A stretch of 64,000 nucleotides of DNA from Halichondria panicea (lineage: Eukaryota; Porifera; Demospongiae; Suberitida; Halichondriidae). Below the pieces are notes generated by a model. That model worked only from the letters and a program-made list of their open reading frames with translations. It did not search any database and had not been told where the DNA came from. Of this stretch, positions 34,621-46,289 are shown piece by piece. The first letter of the stretch is position 1. Each line of letters starts with the position of its first letter. The position numbers and the translations under genes are program-made. The stretch lies in assembly GCF_963675165.1 (NCBI RefSeq), contig NC_087383.1, positions 5,248,839 through 5,312,838 on the forward strand, read 5' to 3'.

Positions 34621-35053
34621 TAGTGACCAGAGAGATTTTCTAGCATTGTGATTACTATAATTATACTGCTCCTACAACTCGTGGTATCATTATACGTATT
34701 AAAGTATCTCCACTCAGTTGACTATATAGTTGTAGATCTAAATAAACATGTATTTTTAGGCTTTCGTTATCTTCCACTGCTGTTTTTGTTTTTCATGTAA
34801 TTGAAGTAACGATAGTTAAGGAACAGCTATAGACTAAGACAATCACATCTTGATTGATTGACTGCCTTTGAGGATGTACTTAGTATAGCCATCCGCTGAA
34901 ATCTAAATTTGGGGGGAGTCATTCGTCACTAGGAGGCAGTGACCGGGGGAGTAATTTACTCCTAGGCATGAGTGACCGGGGGTCACTGGTGACTAGGTAG
35001 GAGTGACCGGGAGTCATTATTTAGGGGAGTCACTCGCGCCTATGACACCGGGG

Positions 35054-35166
35054 ATGAACAATATTGCATACTATAACTACAATTCATAGTTCGAGTCCAC
35101 ATTCGAGATCAAATGAACAATATTGCATACTATATAAAGTTCTATATCAATTCAGAGTTCGAGTCA
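35054..35166. repeat. Tandem duplication next to the Ginger1 remnant
   Basis: ATGAACAATATTGCATACTA to AGTTCGAGTC occurs twice, diverged. 35170-36335 contains no recognised gene. Confidence 0.75.
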
Positions 35167-36337
35167 GATGAATGGACCCATTACTTGGTGGGTGAACTTT
35201 ACTGACCCAAACCTTACTGACCCAAACCCAATCCCATCCGCGGTCAGAAACTTTCCCAAAGTCAAGTTGATGCCCAAGCACTCAACCCCCCAATTCAGCA
35301 TGAATTCAGCATGGTTGTGGATGAGAATACTACTTGGAGGACGTCCAAATGGACATTTCTCGACAGATGAAACAAGCCGCTAATACGCCTACCGTTCGCA
35401 TCGCGCACTGCGCACTAAAGAACCCGGGGAATGCTGGACTACAACTGTGTCCAGCCAATCACTGAGATTTTGTTTGGACCCTGCTGGTATAATTATAATT
35501 ATAATAAGAGTTTTAGATTTCTACCTTGTTGGAGCACTGGTATCCCTGGCCCCATCACCAAGGCGGCCACTGCTGGCAATCCCAAACATTGATGGATGTC
35601 GTTGTCACTGCTGAACAAGATTATTATCCCTGGGTCGTCTTCGTCGGTTCCTTTCTAAAGAAGAGACACAAGATGGAAACAACTTCAGAGGTAGGCAAAA
35701 CAATCCTGCTACAGAGTAATTCCCTAGTGCAGCAACTTACACAATTTGCCTTGCTCAATGCATTAGAACTGAAAAACAGGATACCATATCAAAAATTTCC
35801 AGGATACTGTGTTATAACTACATTTAAGTCACAATAGCATGGCATTGTAACAGCTTACAATAATATGCTAGTAATACGTGACAATGTGGTATGCAACTGG
35901 GAATGCGCTAGATACGCTCAGCATGAAACTAGATAACACATATTTTTATTTAATCCTTTCCCTGCTTTAGGATGGGCTTCGGATGAGTGCTATACACCCA
36001 AATACTGACTCTAATACAATAGAGCCCTAACCATATCATAGTGGAGGCCATCCTGGACGTTCACTAGATCCGAGTTGCTGGTGGGAGAAAGTTATGTGCC
36101 ATTATTATGTGCTTACACATAGCATAGCAAGAGGACATGCGCACCGAGGCATACAGTAGTGTGTTTGTGTGTCTGTCTGTAAACACATCTCTTATTACGG
36201 GCCTTAAATTGCCTTTATTAGAGCAAACAGAAACACTTCACACTATCTATAGAGTGCACCAAATAGAGTGCACCAATTGAGCACATTGCGCATTAGCAAG
36301 CCTGCTAAGACAGCATATGATTTTCGAAAAAGCACTA

Positions 36338-36494
36338 CCGTAAAACCTCGATTTAAGGCGACACTTTTAAATAATTACGTTTTGCGAAAATAGAGTTTTA
36401 ATGTACACTAAAAAATGAATTTATATGGTGCTATATGGGCGAAATGTCCAAGTGTCGCATATTTAGAGGGTCGCCTTAAATAGAGGTTTTACGG
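36338..36494. mobile_element. Mariner-type MITE with TA duplication
   Basis: CCGTAAAACCTCGATTTAAG + GCGAC at the left, with the inverse at the right (one mismatch) and TA outside both ends. 157 bp, non-coding. Confidence 0.85.
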
Positions 36495-36499
36495 TAGAC

Positions 36500-38830
36500 T
36501 TTACAAGTATGCCAGGGACTTCTACATGGAAAATGCTAACTTTTAGCTAGCTGGTTGGAGCTTATCAACTCTAAAACCATAAAATTATAGATAAAATTAA
36601 AAAGACATGATAAGAGGGCAAATGGAGCAGGCTAATTAGAACGCGGATAACTTTGTTGAGACAGTACAAGGAAGGATTTTCTTCAGATCGCAGCTTGTGT
36701 CGTGGTAGTTGTCTGATGAATGAGCTTGAGACCCCTCGAAGAAGACTGAGTCAGAGCGTGGTTCACGTGATCATTTTACATGTGTTTTCTGCAGTTTCAT
36801 TATGAAACCATCCGTGACTCGCCTGCCAGAATGCCCGCGAAAAGCAGAAAAAGTCTGTTATGGTCTTCCTTTAGTGCCTCATGACCTCTCATGGTGTTAC
36901 ACTGATGTTGTGCTTTATTTAGAGTTAGATTATCTTGCCAGTTTGTAAAACTAAAGAAACAAAGACTTTTTACTACAGAAAAACTACAATTTTACAAGGT
37001 TTGATCCCTTTTTAAGAAACAGTACTCATCGTGTATGTATGTAGGTTGATCTACTGAAAGGCATAAATCGCCTATTCATACCATTTAGAATGTGTTGTAG
37101 TGTTGAGTATGGCTTATTTCATCTGACGTTTTATGCTCATTTTTAAGAAACACACATGCTTTTAAAATTATACTGACTTCATGAGAGTGTTTATCCATGT
37201 CAGGTCCATCAACTGGTACAGGTTTTGTGCTTTAAATTTAAATTTAAGTCAGTTGCAGAAAATATGACTGGAGGTGTAAGGCCTGATTGTCGGCTTATAT
37301 AGTAAGAAACAGAACTGGGATAGAAAGCTCCAGGTCAGTGCCACAGTGTTTTACTAACTCATTCATATGCCCCCCCCCCCACATACACAGTCATACTATT
37401 AGATCTTCATCGTACTATCAGTATGCTGGAAGAATTTATGAAGCTGAAGAAGGAAGAGTTGATTGACTATTTTGGGCTACATATTAAAAAACGAAATGAA
37501 AGACTTTGTTACATGCAAAAGACCTGTACAGTTGTATAACAGTTAGCTCTACCTCATGCAGTAGCAGCAGTAGCAGTTCATTATGCAGCTTATTATGGCA
37601 GTTTATATGACTTGTGAAATGTTGATAATTAAAATGTCGTACAGAACATGTTACAGTAATAGCTACATAGCTACAGTACTATCAGTCTATCTATGTTATC
37701 TAGTTCAAGCCCAGAGCTTGTATCAAATGTGAGAATGGACATGAACACAAGCAGTATTGTCTAAGTATTAAAGTCTGTGTTGTTTCTGAGCGTCTCTCTT
37801 TCTTGTTGACTTTGACAATCCCTAGCTCTCGGTATTTAACTTGAGGCAGATTCTTGGGATGTCAACTTGCATCTGTCATCAATGACTTCTTTCAGAGTTA
37901 ATAAGGACTTGTTCTCTCTGTTATTATGCCTCGAGGCGTAGCCGCACGAGGGATACGGTAAAGCTGTGTGTGTGTGTGTGTGTGTGTGTCTGTGTGTCTG
38001 TTCCAGCTGTAACTGCTCAACGGTTGCAATGCGACGAAAACTAACAGCTTCTATAGGCTTCTAGCCACGTTCTCTTGGATTTTGATTCGTGGATTTGCAA
38101 ACTAAAGCTTCTTTCTCGAGTTATGGCTAGTTTGACTCACATTGAAGGCTGTTGCAGTCTCTTCAGAATCTTTCATAGCATCATCTGTCCGCACAAACTT
38201 TCTATTCAACATATGAGTTAGCCTTGCACTAAAGCGCTAGCTTTTTGTTAGCTACAATACTCAGAAAATATCTGTTAAAACAGCTAGCTAGCAGTAGCCA
38301 TTTGTGAAATTGATCTCTTTGGACACACCCTTTAATTATTCCTGTGTATGTAATGCGCATGCGCGCTCATTCCCCACGTGTGAGAAAATAATAATATCCA
38401 AGATCCAGATCCAGATCCTCCTGGCAGAATCATCTTTGTCTTGAAGGCCTGGTAAGCCACAAAACACTACCATATAACAATATAGATAACAATATGCATG
38501 TACACAGGTCTTTTCTTAGATATTATATACACTGAACTACAGATCTTGGAAGAATCAATTTTCTTCTTTCTTGAGGTCCTAGTAAGCCACATAATACAAC
38601 AATAGATGCATGTAAATAAGTCTTTTCTTCTCAGTGACTTTATATAGATAAGCTAACTTTAATATAAAATTCATTATAGAAACTAATATAACACTCTAAT
38701 ACTTTTCAGCGAAAGCAAAAACATGGCGAGAGGCATTAGCACAGCGCCAGCTTGAACACTAGTTTTTATAGCCATAGTTTGGAGGCAACAAAAGTAGAGG
38801 CAAAGTGATGACTGATGACGGATAGCTTCA
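36500..38830. other. Non-coding stretch with one dispersed repeat
   Basis: At 37926-38060 the repeat TTATGCCTCGAGGCGTAGCC + GCACGAGGGATACGGTA...GT-run...AACTGCTCAACG recurs in decayed form at 28745-28840. GTAGCAGCAG repeats lie near 37562. No gene recognised. Confidence 0.5.
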
Positions 38831-38876
38831 AATTTTCTACCGTTGCCAATCCTTCCCTTCCTATATCTTTGCTATA
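38831..38876. mobile_element. Solo end of the P-like TIR family
   Basis: Inverted it reads AAAGATATAGGAAGGGAAGG + ATTGGCAACGGTAG, like the termini at 20819 and 61331. No matching second end was found. Confidence 0.5.
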
Positions 38877-38989
38877 CCACCCTTAGGCAAGCTTGTTGTT
38901 CCTCTCAAACACCAAGTTTTTTTGTTGGTGCTTGGGGACATAATTATGGTGTGTGTCATTGTGTGTTAAAACATTGTTCACCCATTGTT

Positions 38990-39290
38990 CACCTCCTCAT
39001 CTCATCTTCTCAAATGACATGCATGTACAACCCCCTCATTCACACACACACACAAGCTCATAGCTAATATACTGTACACAACCTTCCCCCCTACACAGGC
39101 TTATAGCTAATGTACTGCTTAAAATATGTACAATGTTCAGTTGTGACAATATTTATACATAATTATCGCGATTCTTAGAGCTATACCCCCCCCCCCCCCC
39201 CAGCTCCTGGTGAGGGCACCAACCTTAGACACGACTGATGGCTAGCTACAGGGATCACTCGATTAAACCCCTACGTGCAAGGTGTCTTCT
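38990..39290. repeat. Low-copy repeat with C tract, shared with 30280-30540
   Basis: Has TAATGTACTG, a run of about 18 C and GAGGGCACC, then TTAGACACGACTGATGGCTA and CCTACGTGCAAGGTGT. The C tract followed by CAG looks like a splice acceptor, but no downstream frame is recognised. Confidence 0.75.
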
Positions 39291-39656
39291 TGACAGCTAC
39301 ATTGTACATGTTATATTGCACTCAAGAAAATTTTGACCTGTATTTTATTCTCAAAATAACAGCCTTCATGTAAACCACGAGCACAACATAGACCACATCA
39401 TTGCCATCACAAGCAACCTCACAAACTTTATAATGGCCACATAACAGGTCTGAGGAATCACCCATAACTAATGTTTCCGTACAGACATGTGTTTCCAAAG
39501 CCTGCATATAGTTACACCTTTAATTCTCACCCAAAAACTTAAACTTTCTCAATGTACTCACCTTTGAAGTCCGAGCTGAATAATGAACAAAACGCAGGGG
39601 GTAGTGAGCAATAACTATGCACGAGTTCGAGCGTGCACCTCAGGCCAAGTGTTAGC

Positions 39657-39705
39657 TGTGTGTGTGTGTGTGTGTGTGTATGTGTGTGTGTGTGTGCAGG
39701 GGGGG
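39657..39705. repeat. TG microsatellite
   Basis: TG run ending in a G tract. 39290-39656 and 39706-40090 show no recognised gene. ACAAAGTAAGCTATA is tandemly doubled near 39800. Confidence 0.9.
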
Positions 39706-40117
39706 GGGTGAAGCTGTGTGTTAGTAAGTGTATTGGGGGTATAGAGCTATAGCATGCATGCACACAATACACACCGACAGGATCTAACTAGCCCAGAAAA
39801 CAAAGTAAGCTATAACAAAGTAAGCTATAACAGACATACACATGAATTCCGCAAAATAGTTATTCGTATTACTAGAATAATTATTTTGCAAGCCAAATCA
39901 GCAGAAAAATTGACCTACCGGATTGTGTGTAATTGATACTAATAATACTAATTGAGGTTTTGGGATTTTATTTTGGGAATTGATCAACACTCGCAAAGTT
40001 CACATATGACTCACAAAACATTCTAGCAATAAGATATGCACAGTTAGTGAAAAAATAATGTGCATCATCACGCCATGTGCAAATAGCAAAATCCCCGCAT
40101 GTGGCCCAGAAGGTCTA

Positions 40118-40377
40118 GACCTTTTCTTCCCCTATGTTTATTGTGCCGGGAGTCATCAGTGGACTGCACAACTAAATCTAGTTTGCAGTCTATCATTACA
40201 TGCACGTACGTATGATCCAGTGTGGTTGCTCTGATAACGACTAACCCGACCTTTTCTTCCCCTATGTTTATTGTGCCGGGAGTCATCAGTGGACTGCACA
40301 ACTAAATCTAGTTTGCAGTCTATCATTACGAGCACGTACGTATGATCCAGTGTGGTTCCTCTGATAACGACTAACCC
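40118..40377. repeat. Two 130-bp tandem copies of the 22.1/31.1-kb repeat
   Basis: GACCTTTTCTTCCCCTATGT begins at 40118 and 40248. The units are nearly identical through CTGATAACGACTAACCC. Confidence 0.9.
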
Positions 40378-40519
40378 TTGACCTTTTGACAAGTGCCCAC
40401 TGGTCTGTGTGACCACCCTCCAGGTCTCCTAAGAGTAGAGCCCCACACCCTCAGCCACATGGTACATGTACCTGAGAGGAGGGTTAGTAATGTTCAATGA
40501 ACACAATAATCCAGCAATG

Positions 40520-40805
40520 TGACTGTCGCTCTAACACTTACTTGTCCGTTTACATGTACGTGTATAGCAGTCGTTGTAACAACAGCCAGCTTCTCTAGCG
40601 TAACTATAGTCAATATAGGGACCACTGGTGGGTGGGCGAAGTAATCCATGAATGATGAAGAGTGTAAAGAGACGTCAATCCGAGAGGTTCGTCTCTGGTC
40701 AGTCGTGCGTGAGCTAGACAAGAGAGGGGTCGATCTGTGTGAGGGGGTGGGGTTGATGTGTACTGTATGTCATTAACACATACATTCAGTAGCTCTATCA
40801 CATCA
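40520..40805. repeat. Copy of the 26.7-kb low-copy repeat
   Basis: Same ordered phrases as 26665-26895. 40806-42120 shows no gene, apart from CCAAGGGCGTATA and AAGAGGGCATGCAACTC near 41323, which echo 12.22 kb. Confidence 0.6.
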
Positions 40806-42197
40806 CATGAGTAAAGTGGGGAGGAGTTGGGGGATAGTAGGGGAACAAGTGGAGATCTAGAGTGAGGGATATTGGGCAAACTGTATGTGAAACGGTGAAT
40901 GTCAATGGTAACATGTATGTGTTGTAAGGAAGGGTTTAATGTAAGGAAGGGTTTAAATAATGTATTCAGTGAGTTGGCGCGGTAATTTACATCAACTACG
41001 GTGCATACTGTAAAATTGTTTGAAATGACAGGTTACTTATCAATTCAGGTAATCATTTCCATGTTGTCCCGACATACTGATAACGAACTGGAGCACTGAA
41101 GTGCTACGTCTCAAAACGAGGTATATGTACCCATAGCAAAAGTTTAGTAGGTGCATATTTTCGCTAAATGACTCGAGAGCCCTCAGAAGAAATTTCCTCA
41201 GTCAATTCCACGCACCTCATGGGTACACAAACACATTATTATAACTTGTTGTGTGAATCGCAAACAGACAAACAAACCAACGGACTATTATACCCGTGGC
41301 TTCCACGCGCATACAGTACAGCCAAGGGCGTATACAGAGAAGAGGGCATGCAACTCACTATGTACCCTACGTACTCATCCGACTTCGTATCAGAGACCGG
41401 ATATGCTAAGACCGGATATGCTAAAAATAGAATCCAGTAGGAACAAGTGGGCGGTGTTGTTTACGGAGTTATAATTATGGTCAGAGCTGCCTAGCCTTTG
41501 CTAGCTAGCTAGCTAACAGTGGAGTATTATTTTAGAGAAGTGTCATGACCAGTCTTAGTCTACTCGAAAGGGTCGATTAATTAGGGAAATGTGGTATTTT
41601 GCAAAGAGCAACAACAGAAGATTACGTGTACATCATGCTTATTAAATAATAATTATTATAATTATGTGCAGGTACCTGGCACCTTCAAACCAAGCAGAAT
41701 GAGATTCAGATTCACAGGCGTGATTCAAACACCTATAATTAATTATCACCTATAATTTAATTATGTACAATAATTAATGTACAATAATTATAATTGTGTA
41801 CGTACTATTGTGTAGTTTGATGGTATACTATTGCAATTGTTGTAATTTATCTGAACAGCTTCTTGCACCTGCTTTCTACTTTCCACTTTCCGTCATTACC
41901 AACAGTTTTTCAACCCCAGTACCAAGAGCATGCTGTAAACACCAATGTAGTAGACGACCCCAGGAGTAAGAAAGAGGGTGTGGTGTCTTCTGTCTAGCCA
42001 CACCCGCAAAATAAAATAATTTCATTAGCTTAAAGCCACGCCTGAGACGAAGTACCTATACATAATTATAGGGCCTGTGTATTTTTCGTGGGGTTCAAAA
42101 TTTGTTTTTCGAAGGCGTGAAAGGCCACTAAGTCTTACGAGAGGTGAGTCTTTGCGGTGAGTCTTTGGGGATGATAACCGACTTGCATGTTCCTATC

Positions 42198-42345
42198 CAC
42201 TTAGTGAATCTGCCAATGTGGTGATGTAGTTTCCAAAAGTGACATTTGCTGAGTATATCATGGTTCTTTCCACTTAGTGAATCTGCCCACTTAGTGAATC
42301 TGCCAATGTGGCAGCAGTTTCCAAAAGTGACATTTGCTGAGTAGG
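42198..42345. repeat. Tandem duplication, unit about 95 bp
   Basis: CCACTTAGTGAATCTGCCAA to AAAAGTGACATTTGCTGAGTA occurs twice, with an extra short copy of CCACTTAGTGAATCTGCC between them. Confidence 0.85.
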
Positions 42346-42829
42346 TGCTAAGGGCCTTCCAATTAGGGCTTAAGGTAACTTGTGTGAGTACTGTACATAA
42401 TTCTTGGTAAGTTAGCTTGAGGTCGCCAACAATTCTGCTTTCTTTTCTCCCCATAGAGTGAGGTGAATGAATTTCCAGGTGATGTGTTGATTGGTGAGGT
42501 AATAATAGTTCTAAACAGTTCTAAACAGTTCCTTGGTTTCGCACCAACAAAGCTATGTTACACATTCCACATGAAGCATAAAATAATGAAGCCATAATTG
42601 ACCAACTTCCGGGGCATAAGCGCCACTAGCGCCAATCTGAACGCAATTAATTTTTTTTGTGGTTTTTTTGTGGTCTAAAAGATGCGCCACTTAGAAGTGG
42701 AATTAATTTTTTCTGGCGCTGCAATATAGTGTGCTGGTTGCACTTCAACTTTTAACTGTTTACATGTACAACCATACTACATGTGCAACCATACCCGCTT
42801 ACCTACCTTGCATGCTTTCACCATAGATC

Positions 42830-43130
42830 TATGTACAGTACATACAGTACATTAGCTATAAGCCTGTGTGTGGGGGGGGGGGGCTATGTACAGTACATTA
42901 GGTATAAACCTGTGTGGCAGTATAAGCCTGTGTGCAGTATAAGCCTGTGTGTAGGGGGGGGGGCTATGTACAGCATTAGCCTGTGTGTGTGTACAGTACC
43001 ATTAGGTACAAGCCTGTGTGAGAGCTATGTACAGTACAATAGCCTGTGTGTGTGTGGGGCTGTGTGTGTGGGGGGCTATGTACAGTGATAAGCCTGTGTG
43101 TGTGGTGTGGGGGGGGGGTACATCAGGTAT
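42830..43130. repeat. Minisatellite with G tracts
   Basis: About seven decayed units of CTATGTACAGTACATTAGGT + ATAAGCCTGTGTGTGGGGGG. Inverted relatives lie at 30290-30390 and 39060-39115. Confidence 0.85.
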
Positions 43131-43813
43131 AAGCCGAGATATGATCTGCGCATGTGTATGATCTGCGCATGTGCAAGCCGGGTGCGGTCCTCCTTATTAA
43201 CTTACAGAGCAACTATGCGGCATGAATAACGTAAACAAGTAGCTGGAGATACTTATATTGCGGAATGGTGCAAGAAAGGGGACCCTGCGCATGATGCAAA
43301 ACATTCAAAATCTACAACAATTGCATTCATGAAGCAACAGTATTCATGAAGCTACCAATAAAACTAACTACCAAGTAGAATAGGTTTAAATCATAACTAT
43401 AGAAGCTGTTACTCACGCAGTTCATTAGGCATTCAGCAGTTATATATAGCTTGCAGTCTTCATGGTATACGCAGCGCAAACAAACTATTGTCTAAGAGCA
43501 ACTACACAGACAAGTACAGACAAGTACACTACAGACACTATTCCACAGCAGTTATTATAATGAATGGAATGTTCGGGGGACAAATTCGTCTTTTTTCGGC
43601 TTCAGTGTAGCGTAAGTGAAGCGAATTCCGATACAAACGTTCCAGGTATTTCTCTTCTACACTATAAAATCACGTGCACGACATTCATCGGAACTGACAT
43701 CACAGTCCCTCATAGCATCTCTCATTTGTTTCCCCGGGCTATCGCCACACATCATAGACATTCTCTCTTCGAAGTACAAGATGCACTTTTATACATACAG
43801 TCATTAAACTTAC

Positions 43814-44003
43814 GAAGGAGACTTTCTTGAACATTGGGAAGTTGGCAATCATCTTCAGGATCATCTAAGATTTCCAATCTTCTCTTATTAAATGTTCTTT
43901 TCATAAGAGAGTCGCCATCCGTACGAAGCTGCTCCTTCAATGCAGTGATATTTCGTTGGAAAGAAACTAGATCATCAATTATTGTCTGTTGTCTACTTTT
44001 GGA
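43814..44003 (-). CDS. Coding-like internal exon, unrecognised
   Basis: An open minus-strand stretch, KSRQQTIIDDLVSFQRN, ALKEQLRTDGDSLMKRTFNK, RRLEILDDPEDDCQLP, is followed by a CTTC|GTAAGT donor. Charged and probably helical or coiled-coil. Upstream, CCAAAAGTAG could be its acceptor. No family recognised, and neighbouring exons were not found with confidence. 44110-44770 shows only weak open frames. Confidence 0.35.
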
Positions 44004-44774
44004 GAAGGACCAGGTTTGTAGTGAACAATTGATGAGTGGCACTCTGATCTCAAGTACTATCAAAAAACCACCACAGGTCCATTGCGTATGTCTGAACATA
44101 TCAGGAACTGTTTGTACTTTGTACTGACATAATAGGTTGAAGATCGTAGTACTCCTTACTAAACATAGCTCACGATGATCGCTTTATGACGTGTGCTAGC
44201 ATTATCTGGGCCATCAGTCAATGATTTGTCAATGATTTAATATAAATAATTATTTGAGTTGAAGAAAAAAAGTAGCGGAACCCCCCGTGGTGGAAGCCAA
44301 TTGAAGAATTAGGTCTCCTGTCTCTAAAATATTTATCCAATATGGCCACCAAATTGTCTTACAAGGGTCATAATAACGCTACAGAAATGTATGTGGAAAA
44401 AGCCATCTTTGCCGGTTGTGCAGCAGATGACATTTTCTAGTTATAGTTATAAAAACAACAACACTATAAACACACTATAAACACAACAACATGCTGGTAG
44501 TATCTCCGATAGGGCATTGACGAGAGAAAGTGGTTTCCTGGAAATTCTCGGGAGCTGACCGTGATTTGATATTCAAATTACTAGGTAATAAACTGAGGTT
44601 CAGTTTACAGAATGTGAAATGGTTCAGACAAGAGACGGATTGCGTCTGTACGTATCCATGTCGGATTAAAATTACCACATATGTGACAACGCTGGAGAGT
44701 CCTGATCACATTGGCACACCAAGTTCAGTTCAGACTGGGTACCGTCGCACCTCCATCGGTGGACATGAGCCAAG

Positions 44775-45060
44775 TTGTGGAGCGCTCTGCAGTGTGCAAT
44801 GAAGGTGGTAGGTGATGACAGAGAAGTCATCGTCCCGACCTACGACTGGACGGACTTCACCACCAGTTTAGTACCACCACCTCCACCTACGTCTTCTATG
44901 CCCGGGAAGGTGTATGTTAAGGAGAATGAGCACACTCTTCTCAAACCTGGGGTCATCTTTGACGATAACGAGCTACCATCAGTGATACACCCAGCGGGTC
45001 TGTCCGACAATGGTATCTGTACGTCAAAATTCGGGAATTTTGTCATCATATGTCCTCATT
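44775..45060 (+). pseudogene. Fragment of the DUF7869-like transposon-associated family
   Basis: SVDMSQVVERSAVCN (one frame), then DDREVIVPTYDWTDFTTSL and PGVIFDDNELPSVIHP (another frame). This parallels HVVEKSASCN...DGEVIVPMYF in the copy at 15 kb, and continues further C-terminal than that copy. Frames are broken at the join. Non-functional as read. Confidence 0.5.
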
Positions 45061-45199
45061 CTCGACCATTCTCGACCATTCAGCAGACAGAACACCCCCC
45101 AACGTGCACTCCACCATCGTCCCCGTTCTCCACCTCGGCAGCGTGTATGCGGAAGTATGCGGAGCGGGACAGTGGGACATGACAAAAGGAGAATTTAAC

Positions 45200-46260
45200 T
45201 CCCTTTAAACCTTTTTTTTTCACAAAAACTGCCAACAAACAAAAGAATTTGCTGTGTACGGGGTGCCTCACCTACAACATTATCGAAATACACGTAGTTT
45301 TATACTACTTCATGATGACAACTTTTAATTTCTAAAATTCACACAAAAGTTCTCTCTTTTTGCTTACCCATTCTTTTTGCTTACCCATAATTATTATCTT
45401 GTGAGTCGTCTTGTGAGTCGGTGATCCTTTAAATATACTCCTGAGAAACTAGCTGGCCAGGCAGCCCTTATCTTTCTGCGGAACCACGAGGGCGGCGACG
45501 ATTTATCCGGGTATACGGAGGTATACGGAGGTTCACGGAAATCATTGAAATTTGAAATGACGCATTGAACTTTAAACGCGGTTTTCTCACAAAGGGCGTC
45601 TCACAAAGGGCGTTGACATACCTTTCGATTGGTAAGTGCTAAGTAGGTATCATTTTGACTAATTTGATCCAACAATAAAAGCCACCCACGCGATAAGGGT
45701 TGTTGCCCTGTCACAATTGAAGAGGGTATATATGTTCGACATGCACGTCCAATGATATAGCTCATAATATCAAATCTGAATGAAACCACACCACAAAGCT
45801 ACACAAAGCTACAAGAGAGAAAAATTTCAATGCCATGCCATGCCAAGAGAATGAAAAAATAAAACATGTGGTTGCAACATGTGGTTGCAACTGCCATCGT
45901 GTCCTTTCTGCCACCTCTGTTTTGCCACCTCAAAACAGACTCCTTAGACAGACTCCTTAGACAGCTGCTCCACTCAACACGCGGGTCCCCAATGGAGCAA
46001 TCTAGGCGCAGTGAAGACGGACGACAGGTAAGAACACAAATTATGCCAATAATTATTATAGAATGCATAATTCCACAGAGTTAGCTCGAAGTGCCAGCCA
46101 AACCACCTTGAGCGGTGAGGATCAAGTTTTCAGTTGCAGAGAGCCTGGGGATACCATGTACAGATACCTCTGATGTAGCATGTTGGTCCCACTCAGAGGC
46201 AGACCTTTTATGTGCTTCACTCCACATCTTTGGGACAACCAAAACCATGCTCAACCAAAA
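45200..46260. other. Stretch without a recognised gene
   Basis: Rich in short perfect tandem duplications: TCACAAAGGGCG near 45587, GGTATACGGA near 45510, ACATGTGGTTGCA near 45866, ACTCCTTAGACAG near 45940. Confidence 0.5.
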
Positions 46261-46289
46261 ATAATGATGACTACATATGTAATACTGTG

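Larger units (their letters stand above)
33960..35047 (+). mobile_element. Decayed 3' half of a second Ginger1 element
   Basis: The last 137 bp (34911-35047) are the inverse of the Ulp1-side terminus of the element at 52771, including repeated GGGAGTCA motifs and the end TATGACA. It is followed directly by CCGG (35048-35051). Upstream lie a remnant of the Ulp1 domain and the matching 3' untranslated region (TTCGTTATCTTCCACT). The integrase half and the other TIR are absent. Confidence 0.85.
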
